Shown: positions 42,019-51,409 of the stretch, in pieces | How the letters are laid out: each line of letters starts with the position of its first letter | Numbering within the stretch: the first letter of the stretch is position 1 | NCBI RefSeq assembly: GCF_012272695.1 | Contig: NZ_CP050902.1 | Span: forward strand, 2,542,001 to 2,606,000 | DNA: 64,000 bases | Reading direction: 5' to 3' | From: Nocardioides sp. JQ2195 | GTDB taxonomy: Bacteria > Actinomycetota > Actinomycetes > Propionibacteriales > Nocardioidaceae | Made by a program: the position numbers and the translations under genes | Notes under the pieces: model-generated | Database searches by the model: none | The model's input: only the letters and a program-made list of their open reading frames with translations | Told to the model about the DNA's origin: nothing

Positions 42019-43518
42019 TCAGCGACTGTCGAAGAAGTGCGACAGGGCCGGGACCCTGCGGATCAGCAGGTGGTCGAGCGCCAGCACCGCGAGCAGGGAC
42101 AGCCCGAAGAGCGGGAGGAGGACTCCCAGCGCCACGAGGGCCAGCACCAGCGTCGGCGTGGTCCGCAGCGGCATCCGGCCGCGGGGGGCGCGCATCGACA
42201 CTCGCGGTCGTCGGAACTCGGTGGCCGGATCGTGCACGGGTGCGGCGGGCGTCGTGAGGGTGCGGTCAGCGGCGCCACCGGACCGGGCGCTCCGCCGGGG
42301 ACGGCGGCGCCACCACATCAGCGGACCGGTGATGCACGAGGCCATCACCGTCAGGCACATCAACGCCGCCCCCCAGAAGGACCACAGTCCGAGGCTGCGG
42401 CCCTCGTGGAGCCCGATGCCTTGGGCGACCACCTTGGCCAGGCCCGGGTAGTCGTCGTAGCCGTAGGTCGACTCGACCTCGCCGCCGAAGCGTCCGACGT
42501 GGACGGTCTTCTCGTCCGAGGGCGCGTCGAAGGCGTAGCCGATCACCGAGAACACCCCGTCCTCGGTGGTGGGCAGGGCCACGGTCATCGGGTGCCGCAG
42601 CCCCTGCTCGTCGGCGACCTCGATGGCGGTGTCGATGTTGGCGACGCTGGAGCCCGCGTGGCCCGAGGACCTGGGCACCTCCGACTTGCCGCTGCCCCAG
42701 GGCACCTCCTGCTGGTGCGAGTGCGGCAGTGACTCGTCGAGCGTGGACGTCGGGTCCGACAGGGCGCCGGGATCCGTGCTCCACAGCGACGATCCGCGAT
42801 CGGTGGCCAGGGTCTGCACCTTCTCGCCCCACACGCCGGTCCACGGGAGCCCGGTGATCAGCAGGAGCAACAGCCCCACGCCGGCCACGAGCCCGATCCG
42901 GCCGTGCCGTGAGCGCAGGGACTTCGGCCGCCGCCGGCGCGCCGTACGGCCCTTCCAGTAGAGGTAGTAGCCGGTCAGCGCCATCACCAGTGCCCAGCAG
43001 GCGCCCAGCTCCATCACGTGGTCACCCCAGCGCCCCGCCATCAGGTCGCGGTGGAGGCGGACGGCATAGCCACTCAGGGTGGTGTCGGGATTGACCTCGC
43101 CGAGCACCTCCGCACCCCAGGGGTTCACGTAGACGTCGCGGGGCTCGCCCGACTCCGTGACCACGGAGAACATCGTGCTGCGGCCCTCGTTCCTCGGCTC
43201 CGTCATCGACACGACGGTGGCGTCGGGATGGGCCCGTTCCACCGCCGCCAGCTGTGCCGAGTAGGGCTGGGCGAAGTCCATGTCGGCGGGCTTCTCGACC
43301 AACATCTGGTCGCCGTGCATGAGTGGTTCCAGCTGGAACCGGAACAGGTAGATCAGGCCGGTGGTCGAGAGCACCAGCAGGACGGGTACGACGAGGAAGG
43401 CAGCATAGAAGTGCCACCTCCAGAACGCCCGGAACCACCCGGGCTTGGCAGCGCGCATCGTCGGTCGATTGCGGTCGCCCGGGTTCGGGCGCGCTGCAGG
43501 TTCGGTCTGCAGGGTCAT
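42019..43518 (-). CDS. PepSY-associated transmembrane protein (iron-reductase-like)
   Basis: The 499-residue protein has the PepSY-TM layout: WFRAFWRWHFYAAFLVVPVL with a following STTGLIYLFRFQLEPLM, an external PepSY-type domain (QLAAVERAHPDATVVSMTEP), LSGYAVRLHRDLMAGRWGDH with WALVMALTGYYLYWK, IGLVAGVGLLLLLITGLPWT, another external domain, and a C-terminal helix set (ALMCLTVMASCITGPLMWWR). Conserved His (HFYAAF, LHRDL, GLHEG) suggest heme ligation as in FpvG-type ferric-siderophore reductases. ATG 43518 with GAGGAG 5 bp upstream was chosen. Confidence 0.85.
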   Translation of the reverse strand: MTLQTEPAARPNPGDRNRPTMRAAKPGWFRAFWRWHFYAAFLVVPVLLVLSTTGLIYLFRFQLEPLMHGDQMLVEKPADMDFAQPYSAQLAAVERAHPDATVVSMTEPRNEGRSTMFSVVTESGEPRDVYVNPWGAEVLGEVNPDTTLSGYAVRLHRDLMAGRWGDHVMELGACWALVMALTGYYLYWKGRTARRRRPKSLRSRHGRIGLVAGVGLLLLLITGLPWTGVWGEKVQTLATDRGSSLWSTDPGALSDPTSTLDESLPHSHQQEVPWGSGKSEVPRSSGHAGSSVANIDTAIEVADEQGLRHPMTVALPTTEDGVFSVIGYAFDAPSDEKTVHVGRFGGEVESTYGYDDYPGLAKVVAQGIGLHEGRSLGLWSFWGAALMCLTVMASCITGPLMWWRRRPRRSARSGGAADRTLTTPAAPVHDPATEFRRPRVSMRAPRGRMPLRTTPTLVLALVALGVLLPLFGLSLLAVLALDHLLIRRVPALSHFFDSR

Positions 43519-43908
43519 GTCACTCCTCAAGGACATGTGAAGGGATCACCGCACCGCGGCCGGGTGACCAGGTGTCGCTCGCGTGCATCGCCAGGACGCC
43601 ACGCGAGCGTCTCCCGGGACCGGGCAACGCCACGCGAGCGTCTCCCGGGACCGGGCAACGGCCCGCGACCGTGCCGCGCGATCGTGCCGGTCTGCCGTGC
43701 CACGCGACGACACCGCTCGAGCCAACGACTCGAGGGTGGGCAGCCCGAGGACTGCCGCCATCACGTGAGCAGGCCGTCGTCACGCCCGGCGTGCGCCGGC
43801 GCGTCAAGCGACCGCCGTCATGCCGAGCGGGCGCCGTCATGCCGAGCGGGCGCCGTCATGCCGAGCGGGCGCCGTCGCGTCGGGAACGTGCGGTGCGGAA
43901 GGAAGGGT
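43519..43908. repeat. Intergenic region with two families of tandem repeats
   Basis: A 31-bp unit beginning CGCCACGCGAGCGTCTCCCG is exactly duplicated (43597-43627, 43628-43658). A 19-bp unit GCCGTCATGCCGAGCGGGC occurs three times without change (43814-43870) with a partial fourth. Dyads CCCGGGACCGGG and similar are embedded. No gene was recognised in this 390-bp gap. Confidence 0.88.
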
Positions 43909-44616
43909 TCAGGTAGGGAGGAGAGCAGGCGGACCACGGCGTACGACGCTGCGCGCCAACGCCGACAGGTGGGCAGGCGCCGAGCGCGCGAGGGCAGCAG
44001 GAACAGCAGGGGTGGGGGCGGGCAGCCGGAGTCCGGCCAGCAGGGCGCCGAGCGCCGGTATCACCACGGTGGCGGCGAGGGCGACCAGCGTCCACAGCGC
44101 CCGCTCGCCGACCGCGAGCCACAGCCCCACGACCGCCGCGGCCGCGAGGTGCAGGGCCATCATCGGCGCGTGGGCACCGGTCATGTCGTGGAACAGGTGC
44201 TGCACGCCCTCGGGGACGGCCAGCTGGGCGTCCACCTGGGGACGTGAGGCCTCGTACTGCTCCATCAACGAGCCCGATGTGCCGGTCGGCACCGGCGGTG
44301 GGGGCGGCGCTGCCGTGGTCGAGGTGGCCGGCGCGTCACCGACGTGGCCGGAGGACATCGTCAGCACGGCGTGCACGAGGGTCTGGCCACCGATGGTCAG
44401 CAGCACGATGCGGGTGGCGGTGGCCGGTCGCGACAGCAGCCAGCTGAACCCCACGGCACACCCGACGTAGATGGCGACGAGCCCGGGGATCGACGGGAGC
44501 AACCCGTCTGCGGTGACGTGGGCGACGACGCCCGTGCTCATCACCACGAAGGCCAGCACCGCACCGCGCACCTGCCGCAGCAGCGGCCCCGCGGTCCCAT
44601 TCACGGGCGCCATCAT
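43909..44616 (-). CDS. Membrane protein, unknown
   Basis: The 235-residue protein has about five helices: VRGAVLAFVVMSTGVVAHVT; IPGLVAIYVGCAVGFSWLLS; IVLLTIGGQTLVHAVLTM; MMALHLAAAAVVGLWLAVGE; LWTLVALAATVVIPALGALL. Between the third and fourth is a Pro/Thr-rich loop (TSTTAAPPPPPVPTGTSGSL) with His (FHDMTGAHAPMM). A His/Met-containing loop and a position upstream of the PepSY gene would suit a metal-related role, but this is speculative. ATG 44616 or 44613 may be used. Confidence 0.65.
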   Translation of the reverse strand: MMAPVNGTAGPLLRQVRGAVLAFVVMSTGVVAHVTADGLLPSIPGLVAIYVGCAVGFSWLLSRPATATRIVLLTIGGQTLVHAVLTMSSGHVGDAPATSTTAAPPPPPVPTGTSGSLMEQYEASRPQVDAQLAVPEGVQHLFHDMTGAHAPMMALHLAAAAVVGLWLAVGERALWTLVALAATVVIPALGALLAGLRLPAPTPAVPAALARSAPAHLSALARSVVRRGPPALLPT

Positions 44617-44669
44617 GTCAGAGCCGGCGGGGATCGCTGAGCCGCCCCGGACGGAACCGCGGGACCGGA

Positions 44670-46259
44670 TCAGCAGGTGGGCAGGGGCGCCAGGTCACGC
44701 TCGGCGGACCTGAGCTTGTAGACCCGGCTCGCGCAGTCGTCGTAGACCAGCTCGTAGCGACGCGCCAGCACGGGGTCGATGTTTCCCTCGGGGTCGAGCC
44801 CCCACTCGTGGAACGAGAAGACCTGCATGAGCCAGGTCGGTGCGTCATCGCCCTCGAGGATCGCGGTGAGCTCCACCAGGTCCGGGTCGAGCACGCGGAT
44901 CGGGAGGCTCCACAGGTGCTGGTACGGCGAGGGGAGGCCGCTCTGGAACTGGATGTCGGCCCGGCCGAAGATCGTGGTCGCGGTGTCACCCGGCTCGGCC
45001 GAGGCGGCCACGAAGCCCCCGAGACGTTCGGACCTGACGCTCGTCACGGAGTTCTGCTCCGCCAGGGCCAGCGGCATCGACACCAGCGCCGAGCACACGA
45101 GGTAGCCGGCCGTGGGCAGCACCAGCCAGCGCGCCACGACACGTGCCCGCGACAGGCTCACGGGAGTCCGGTCCTCGCCGGGCCGGTGCCCCGCGACCCA
45201 CCCGACGGCCAGGGCGAGCCCGGGCGCCAGACCCAGCAGGTAGTGGTCCCAGTAGTTGCCACCCACGACGATGGAGAGAGTCTCCACCCCGACCGTCACC
45301 GCCAGCGCCCAAGCGATCGCGCCACCGCGGAGCTTCGCGAGCAGTGCCACCAGGAGCAGGGCGAGCACCAGCGGAACGATCCCGGTGACCAGGGCCGAGA
45401 CGACCATCGCGTCCTCGCGGCTCTCGATCCCGGTCCGGTAGCCGGCTCGGATCACTCGTGAGGCGTCACCCCGGAAGCTCACGGACGCCAACCACAGGCC
45501 GGCGATCCCGGCACCGGTGGTCAGCGCGTAGGCGACCATCACCGCGGTGCCGGCCACGATCCCGACGACTCCCGCCACGAGGCGACGTACGACGTCGGGC
45601 CAGGGCAGCTCACCGCGCAGACCGCTGGCCACCAGCAGGACGAGGGCGAAGACGAGTCCGTCGACGAAGTTCTGCTTCACTGCCATCGCGAGCAGGCCGA
45701 GGAGGCCCGCCGCGAACGACCACAGCAGGGCCCGTCGGCCGCCGTGGCTCAGGGAGACGGCGGTGCACAGGACCGAGGCCAGCACGAACGGGATCGCGAA
45801 TGCCTCGCCGTTGGCCAGCTGCGCACCGACCTCAGGCGTGATCGTGAAGGCTGCGGCAACGGCGGCAGCCCAGCCACCGGAACCGCCCAGCCGGCGGCTC
45901 GCCAGGTAGGCCAGCACCACGAACCCGAGAAGGAACAGTGCCACCAACCAACGCACTGCGGCGATGTCACCGACTCCGGCGGCGATCATGAAGATCCAGA
46001 TCAGCAGCGGCGGACGATCGACCCAGTAGTGCCCGTAGAGACCGTCGCCTCCGTGGTGCAGCAGATCGTCGGCAACCATGTAGAAACCCGACTCGTCCGG
46101 GGAGAACGTCCAGTCGAGCAAGGCGACTCGGCCGGCCAGGACCACGGCCAGCGCCACCCACAACGGCCAGTGGCGCCGGAGGAAGGACAGCCGGGTGGAG
46201 GAAGCGGCGACGTCGGGAGTGGCAGCCGTGGCCGCGCGACCGTCGACGCTTGAACTCAC
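44670..46259 (-). CDS. ArnT/PMT-like (GT39-type) membrane glycosyltransferase
   Basis: The 529-residue protein has about 11 helices. The first external loop has the acidic motif FSPDESGFYMVADDL and HYWVDRPPLLIW, as in GT39/GT83-like mannosyl- and arabinosyltransferases that use polyprenyl-phosphate sugars. A C-terminal extracytoplasmic part follows (IFGRADIQFQSGLPSPYQHL, YDDCASRVYKLRS). It may glycosylate proteins or envelope polymers; donor and acceptor are unknown. It starts 11 bp before a possible upstream terminator gap and follows glnE in orientation. Confidence 0.82.
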   Translation of the reverse strand: MSSSVDGRAATAATPDVAASSTRLSFLRRHWPLWVALAVVLAGRVALLDWTFSPDESGFYMVADDLLHHGGDGLYGHYWVDRPPLLIWIFMIAAGVGDIAAVRWLVALFLLGFVVLAYLASRRLGGSGGWAAAVAAAFTITPEVGAQLANGEAFAIPFVLASVLCTAVSLSHGGRRALLWSFAAGLLGLLAMAVKQNFVDGLVFALVLLVASGLRGELPWPDVVRRLVAGVVGIVAGTAVMVAYALTTGAGIAGLWLASVSFRGDASRVIRAGYRTGIESREDAMVVSALVTGIVPLVLALLLVALLAKLRGGAIAWALAVTVGVETLSIVVGGNYWDHYLLGLAPGLALAVGWVAGHRPGEDRTPVSLSRARVVARWLVLPTAGYLVCSALVSMPLALAEQNSVTSVRSERLGGFVAASAEPGDTATTIFGRADIQFQSGLPSPYQHLWSLPIRVLDPDLVELTAILEGDDAPTWLMQVFSFHEWGLDPEGNIDPVLARRYELVYDDCASRVYKLRSAERDLAPLPTC

Positions 46260-46286
46260 TGCACTCCCCCAGGTCCGGGCGGCTGG

Positions 46287-49262
46287 TCAGCCCCAGAAGA
46301 TCCGCTCGACCACACTGCGGGCTCGCCGCGTGGTGCGAAGGTAGTCGTTGACCATCGCGTCGGACTCCCCGGCAGAGTAGCCCAGCACCGCAGCGACGGC
46401 GGCACGCTCCCTGGGCGAGCGGGGGATCTGGTCGGACGCCTTGCCGCGCACCAGGGTGACCGCGTTGCGCATCGAGCTGACCAGTCGCCAGGCGGCGTTG
46501 AGCGCCTCGGAGTCCTCGGCGTCGAGCAGGCCGGCCTCCGTGGCGGCGCGCAACGCCTTCAGGGTGCGCGGCGTCTGCAGCTCCGGCTGTCTCCCGGCGT
46601 GGAGCATCTGCAGCAGCTGGACGGTCCACTCGATGTCGGACAGTCCCCCGCGACCGAGCTTGAGGTGGGTGTTGGGATCGGCCCCGCGCGGGAGCCTCTC
46701 CTCGTCGACCCGTGCCTTGATCCGGCGCACCTCGATCACGCCCTCCTCGTCGAGCCCGTCCGCCGGGAACCGGAGCGGGTTGATGAGCTCGGTGAACCGC
46801 GCGCGCAGGTCGGCGTCCCCGACCACCGCATCAGCCCGCAGGAGAGCCTGGAACTCCCACACCTGCGACCACTTGGCGTAGTAGCCGGCGTAGGACTCGA
46901 GGGTGCGCACCAGCGGCCCCTGCTTGCCCTCGGGGCGCAGGCCCGCATCCACCTCGAGGGGCGGGTCGGAGGCGGGCAGGGCCAGCATGCGACGCAGCTC
47001 CTCGGCCACTGCCCTGGCATAGGAGGCCGCCTGCTGCGCCTCGACCCCGGGCTTGGCCTCGTGCACGAACATCACGTCGGCATCGCTGCCGTAGGACAGC
47101 TCGAAGCCGCCGTAACGTCCCATGCCGATGATCGCCAGCACGCTCGACGACTCGTCGAGCCCGCGAGCCGCACGCACGGCGCGGTGCGCCACGTCCAGGG
47201 TTGCCTCGAGGGTCGCATCGGTGAGGTTGCTCAGCCCGGCGCCCACGGTCACCACGTCGAGCACGCCGACCAGCTCCCCGGCCGCGATCCGCAGCAGCTC
47301 GCGCCGGCGGATCGCCCGGATCGCCAGCGCCGCCGCATCGGGGTTGTCCTGACGGCTCGCCGAGGCCAGCATCTCCTGGGTGAGGGCCTCGGAGGTGAGC
47401 GGGGCCAGGTCGCTGCCGAGCAGCTTCACGCCGGTGGGTTCCCGCTCGAGCAGGTCGGTGGCGTAGCGCGACGTGGCCAGGATCGAGGCCAGGCGCTGGG
47501 CCACCTCCCCCTCGTCGCGCAGCATCGAGAGGTACCAGTGGGTGGAGCCGAGCGTCTCGCTGATCCGGCGGAAGCCGAACAGCCCGGCGTCCGGGTCCGG
47601 AGCGTCCGCGAACCAGGCCAGCATCGCCGGCAGCAGCTGGCGCTGGATCGCCGCCGTTCGGGAGACCCCCTTGGTGAGGTACTCGAGGTGGCGCAGCGCC
47701 GCCGTCGGATCGAGGTAGCCCAGGGCGGAGAGACGCTGCTTGGCCGCGTCGGTCGACAGGCGGGTCTGCTCCCCGGGAATCGCTGCGACGGCACTGAGCA
47801 GCGGGCGGTAGAAGAGCTTCTCGTGCAGTCGACGCACCTCCCGCCGGTGGTGCCTCCACTCCTGGTCGAGCTGCTTCATCGGGTCCTTCAGGTAGCCGAT
47901 GGACCGGCCCAGACGCCGCAGCGACGCGTCGTCCTCGGGCAGCACATGCGTACGGCGCAGCTGGTGGAGCTGGATGCGGTGCTCGAGCTTGCGCAGGAAC
48001 GCGTAGGCCTCGTGCAGCGCCTGGCCGTCCTCGCGGCCCACGTAGCCACCGCGGGTCAGCTGGGCCAGGGCGCTCAACGTGGTCGGCGCCCGGACCGTCT
48101 CGTCGGCCCGGCCGTGCACCATCTGCAGCAGCTGGATGGCGAACTCGACGTCGCGCAGGCCCCCCGAGCCGAGCTTCAGCTGGCGCTCCGCGTGGTGGGC
48201 GGGGATGTGGTCTAGCACGCGTCGGCGCATCGACTGGACGTCCTCGACGAAGCCGTCGCGGCTGGCCGCCGACCACACCAGCGGCGCGATCATCTCCATG
48301 TAGTCGGCGCCGAGCTCGAGGTCGCCGGCCACCGGGCGGGCCTTGAGCAGCGCCTGGAACTCCCAGGTCTTCGCCCACCGGTCGTAGTAGCCCTGGTGGC
48401 TGGCCAGCGTGCGCACCAGTGGGCCGGACTTGCCCTCCGGTCGCAGATTGGCGTCGACCGGCCAGATCGTGCCCTCGGAGGTGTGGTCGGAGCAGATCTG
48501 GATCATCTGCGAGGCCAGCTGGGTGGCCGCGCGGTTGGCCTCGTTCTCGTCGGCCCCCTCCACCGGCTCGAAAACGAAGATCACGTCGACGTCACTGACG
48601 TAGTTGAGCTCGTGGCCGCCGCACTTGCCCATCGCGATCACCGAGAGCCGCGCCGTGGCCGCGCTCTCCCCGACGCGTGCGCGGGCGATGGCCAGGGCCG
48701 CGTCGAGGGTGCCGGCGGCCAGGTCGGAGAGCTCCGCGGCGATGTCGTCGACACCGACGCCGTGGGCCAGGTCGCGCGCCGCCATCCGGAGCAGCACCCG
48801 GCGGTACTCGACGCGCAACGCGTCGGTCGCCGCGTGGTCATCGCTGGTCGACACCGGGAGCGGTTCGCCCGGATCGGCGCCGACCGCGCGCAGCAGCGAC
48901 TCGCGAACGGCGTACGCCGCGGGGCGGGTGGTGCCCAGGGTGGGGTCTGCCAGCTCGCGCCAGTGCGCCGGGTGGGTGGTGAGGTGGTCAGCCAGTGCGC
49001 TGCTGGCGCCCAGCACGCAGAGGAGTCGCATGGCGGTGCCCTCGTCGTCGACCAGCTCCTCGAGGAAGGAGTCGCGGTCGTCGACGGCGTCGGCCAGGTC
49101 GACCAGGGCTGCCGCTGCGGCGTCGGGATCAGCGGTCTGCGTGAGGATCGCGACCAGCTCCTGGCCCGGCCTGCCCAGCTCCACCAGGTGGTCCGCGGTG
49201 GCCTCCGGATCGGTGAAGCCGAGGCGGATCAGCTCACCTCGACCGATCCTGCGCCCACTCAT
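46287..49262 (-). CDS. glnE: Bifunctional glutamine synthetase adenylyltransferase/adenylyl-removing enzyme
   Basis: The 991-residue protein has two related nucleotidyltransferase domains. The N-terminal half shows VIAMGKCGGHELNYVSDVDV and IFVFEP with NLRPEGKSGPLVRTLASHQG; the C-terminal half shows IIGMGRYGGFELSYGSDADV and MFVHEA with GLRPEGKQGPLVRTLESYAG. Both have the GxG-D-D catalytic pattern. Each is followed by a helical domain (for example KLGSGGLRDVEFAIQLLQMV, KLGRGGLSDIEWTVQLLQML). It adjusts glutamine synthetase activity to nitrogen supply. ATG 49262 overlaps the amidotransferase stop by 4 bp. Length equals the actinobacterial norm. Confidence 0.95.
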   Translation of the reverse strand: MSGRRIGRGELIRLGFTDPEATADHLVELGRPGQELVAILTQTADPDAAAAALVDLADAVDDRDSFLEELVDDEGTAMRLLCVLGASSALADHLTTHPAHWRELADPTLGTTRPAAYAVRESLLRAVGADPGEPLPVSTSDDHAATDALRVEYRRVLLRMAARDLAHGVGVDDIAAELSDLAAGTLDAALAIARARVGESAATARLSVIAMGKCGGHELNYVSDVDVIFVFEPVEGADENEANRAATQLASQMIQICSDHTSEGTIWPVDANLRPEGKSGPLVRTLASHQGYYDRWAKTWEFQALLKARPVAGDLELGADYMEMIAPLVWSAASRDGFVEDVQSMRRRVLDHIPAHHAERQLKLGSGGLRDVEFAIQLLQMVHGRADETVRAPTTLSALAQLTRGGYVGREDGQALHEAYAFLRKLEHRIQLHQLRRTHVLPEDDASLRRLGRSIGYLKDPMKQLDQEWRHHRREVRRLHEKLFYRPLLSAVAAIPGEQTRLSTDAAKQRLSALGYLDPTAALRHLEYLTKGVSRTAAIQRQLLPAMLAWFADAPDPDAGLFGFRRISETLGSTHWYLSMLRDEGEVAQRLASILATSRYATDLLEREPTGVKLLGSDLAPLTSEALTQEMLASASRQDNPDAAALAIRAIRRRELLRIAAGELVGVLDVVTVGAGLSNLTDATLEATLDVAHRAVRAARGLDESSSVLAIIGMGRYGGFELSYGSDADVMFVHEAKPGVEAQQAASYARAVAEELRRMLALPASDPPLEVDAGLRPEGKQGPLVRTLESYAGYYAKWSQVWEFQALLRADAVVGDADLRARFTELINPLRFPADGLDEEGVIEVRRIKARVDEERLPRGADPNTHLKLGRGGLSDIEWTVQLLQMLHAGRQPELQTPRTLKALRAATEAGLLDAEDSEALNAAWRLVSSMRNAVTLVRGKASDQIPRSPRERAAVAAVLGYSAGESDAMVNDYLRTTRRARSVVERIFWG

Positions 49263-50017
49263 CGCGCCGGCCCGTCGCCTGGTCCTCGCTGGGTCGAGGC
49301 GCGCGGGGCGACCAGTCGGAGGAAGCGCTGCGCCACAGGACGCCACGCGGCGTCCAGCTCGGCGCGTGCCTCGGTGATGTCGCGGATCAGGGCGACCTGG
49401 TCGATCCCACGCAGGGCGTGGTCGTCACGGTCACCGTCGGCCCACGCCGCCACGACCAGCTCGTCGGCCTCGGGGTGCAGCTGCACGCCCCACACGGTCT
49501 CGGCGAACCGCACCACCTGCGCCTCCTCCTGCTCGGTGGCGGCCAGCAGCACCGCCCCGTCGGGGAGGCTGGTCACGATGTCGTTGTTCCACTGGATGCC
49601 GCGCAGTCCGGGGGTCGGGGTGAAGACGGGATCGTCGGCGGCCGTCGGCAGCCAGCCGACCTCGAGCAGTCCCAGCTGCTGTCCCAGCGGGTTCACCGTG
49701 ACGGTGCCACCGAGCGCGGTCGCGATCACCTGGTGGCCCAGGCAGATGCCCAGGGTCGGCACCCCGGTCGAGGCAGCCTCGCGGACCAGCTGCTTCAGCG
49801 GAGCGAGCCAGTGGTGGTCGGCGTCGTCGTTGGCTCCCATGGTGCCGCCGAGCACCACGAGCGCGTCGTACGCCGTGGGCTCCGGGAGTGGGTCGCCGGC
49901 ATACGGACGGCACACCTCGACCACGGCGCCGGCCTCGGTCAGCCACCGGCCGACGTGGGCCGGCGGACACTTCGCCTCGTGCTCGATGACGACGACACGC
50001 GGCCTCGGCTCTGCCAC
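49259..50017 (-). CDS. Class I glutamine amidotransferase
   Basis: The 252-residue protein has the GATase-1 fold: VVLGGTMGANDDADHHWLAP, the nucleophile elbow GICLGHQVIATALGG (Cys), and VWGVQLHPEADELVVAAW with the catalytic His and Glu. There is no synthase domain. GATase proteins in actinobacterial glnA-glnE clusters are of unknown target and may act on gamma-glutamyl compounds. The GTG start at 50017 is 1 bp after the glutamine synthetase stop, and its end overlaps glnE. Confidence 0.88.
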   Translation of the reverse strand: MAEPRPRVVVIEHEAKCPPAHVGRWLTEAGAVVEVCRPYAGDPLPEPTAYDALVVLGGTMGANDDADHHWLAPLKQLVREAASTGVPTLGICLGHQVIATALGGTVTVNPLGQQLGLLEVGWLPTAADDPVFTPTPGLRGIQWNNDIVTSLPDGAVLLAATEQEEAQVVRFAETVWGVQLHPEADELVVAAWADGDRDDHALRGIDQVALIRDITEARAELDAAWRPVAQRFLRLVAPRASTQRGPGDGPAR

Positions 50018-50018
50018 G

Positions 50019-51356
50019 TCAGATCACCGGCAGCATCTGGTCCCGTTCCCAGGCCGAGACCTGGCCGCGGTAGGCCTCCCACTCGGCGCGCTTGTTGCGC
50101 AGGAAGTAGTCGTAGACGTGCTCCCCCAACGTCTCGGCGAGGAGCTCGGAGTTCTCCGCGACCTTGATCGCCTCGGCCAGCGTCTTGGGCAGGGGCTCCA
50201 TGCCCAGGGCGTTGCGTTCGCGCTCGTTGAGCGACCACACGTCGTCCTCGGCCTCGCGAGGCAGCTCGTAGTCCTCCTCGATGCCCTTCATGCCGGCGGC
50301 CAGGATCACCGCGAAGGCCAGGTAGGGGTTGCAGGCCGCGTCGATGGTGCGCAGCTCGATGCGGGTGGACTGGCCCTTGTTGGGCTTGTACATCGGCACC
50401 CGCACCATCGCGGAGCGGTTGTTGTGACCCCAGGTGATGTAGGACGGGGCCTCACCGCCGCCGATCAGCCGCTTGTAGGAGTTGACCCACTGGTTGGTCA
50501 CACAGGTGATCTCGGAGGCGTGCTTGAGCATGCCGGCGATGAACTGTCGACCGGTCTTGCTCAGCTGGTACTCCGACCCCGCCTCGAAGAACGCGTTGCG
50601 GTCGCCCTCGAAGAGCGACACGTGCGTGTGCATGCCCGAGCCGGGGTGGGTGGTGAACGGCTTCGGCATGAAGGTCGCCCAGATCCCCTGGCTCAGCGCC
50701 ACCTCTCGCACGACGGTGCGGAAGGTCATGATGTTGTCGGCGGTGCTCAGCGCATCGGCGTAGCGCAGGTCGATCTCCTGCTGGCCGGGCCCACCCTCGT
50801 GGTGGCTGAACTCCACCGAGATGCCCATCGCCTCGAGCATCGTGATCGCCTCGCGTCGGAAGTCGGAGCCGTGGGACTGGGCGGTGTGGTCGAAGTAGCC
50901 ACTGCGGTCGACCGGCACCGGGTCGTCCCCGGAGTTCGGGGTGTCCTTGAAGAGGTAGAACTCGATCTCGGGGTGGGTGTAGAAAGTGAATCCCTTGTCG
51001 GCCGCGGCGCTCAGCGTGCGCTTGAGCACGAAGCGCGGATCGGCGTACGACGGGCTGCCGTCCGGCATCACGATGTCGCAGAACATCCGGGCCGTGGACG
51101 GGCCCTCCCCACGCCAGGGCAGGATCTGGAAGGTCGACGGGTCCGGCTTGGCGAGCATGTCGGCCTCATAGACCCGGGCGAAGCCCTCGATCGCCGAGCC
51201 GTCGAACCCGATGCCCTCGGTGAAGGCCCCCTCCAGCTCCGCCGGGGCGACCGCCACGGACTTGAGGGACCCGAGCACGTCGGTGAACCAGAGTCGGACG
51301 AACCGGACGTCGCGTTCTTCGAGTGCGCGCAGCACGAAGTCTTCCTGCTTACCCAT
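50019..51356 (-). CDS. glnA: Glutamine synthetase, type I (GlnA2-like)
   Basis: The 445-residue protein has the GSI barrel motifs: IGFDGSAIEGFARVYEADM, TFQILPWRGEGPSTARMFCD, EIEFYLFKD, VEFSHHEGGPGQQEIDLRYA, FMPKPFTTHPGSGMHTHVSL and WGHNNRSAMVRVPMY. The region where GSI-beta proteins carry the adenylylated Tyr (NLYDLP) reads IEEDYELPREAEDDVWSLNE, so modification by GlnE is doubtful and this is more like GlnA2. The ATG at 51356 is 7 bp after CATAGT, suggesting a leaderless mRNA. It is first in an operon glnA-amidotransferase-glnE. Confidence 0.93.
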   Translation of the reverse strand: MGKQEDFVLRALEERDVRFVRLWFTDVLGSLKSVAVAPAELEGAFTEGIGFDGSAIEGFARVYEADMLAKPDPSTFQILPWRGEGPSTARMFCDIVMPDGSPSYADPRFVLKRTLSAAADKGFTFYTHPEIEFYLFKDTPNSGDDPVPVDRSGYFDHTAQSHGSDFRREAITMLEAMGISVEFSHHEGGPGQQEIDLRYADALSTADNIMTFRTVVREVALSQGIWATFMPKPFTTHPGSGMHTHVSLFEGDRNAFFEAGSEYQLSKTGRQFIAGMLKHASEITCVTNQWVNSYKRLIGGGEAPSYITWGHNNRSAMVRVPMYKPNKGQSTRIELRTIDAACNPYLAFAVILAAGMKGIEEDYELPREAEDDVWSLNERERNALGMEPLPKTLAEAIKVAENSELLAETLGEHVYDYFLRNKRAEWEAYRGQVSAWERDQMLPVI

Positions 51357-51409
51357 GCCCCAACTATGGCGCATGTCCTGTTACATCCGTGTGACGCGCC
51401 CATGCCCAC

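Noticed and set aside
43814..43870. Small RNA or attenuator from the 19-bp repeats
   Set aside because: Repeats are direct rather than paired stems, with no promoter or terminator visible.
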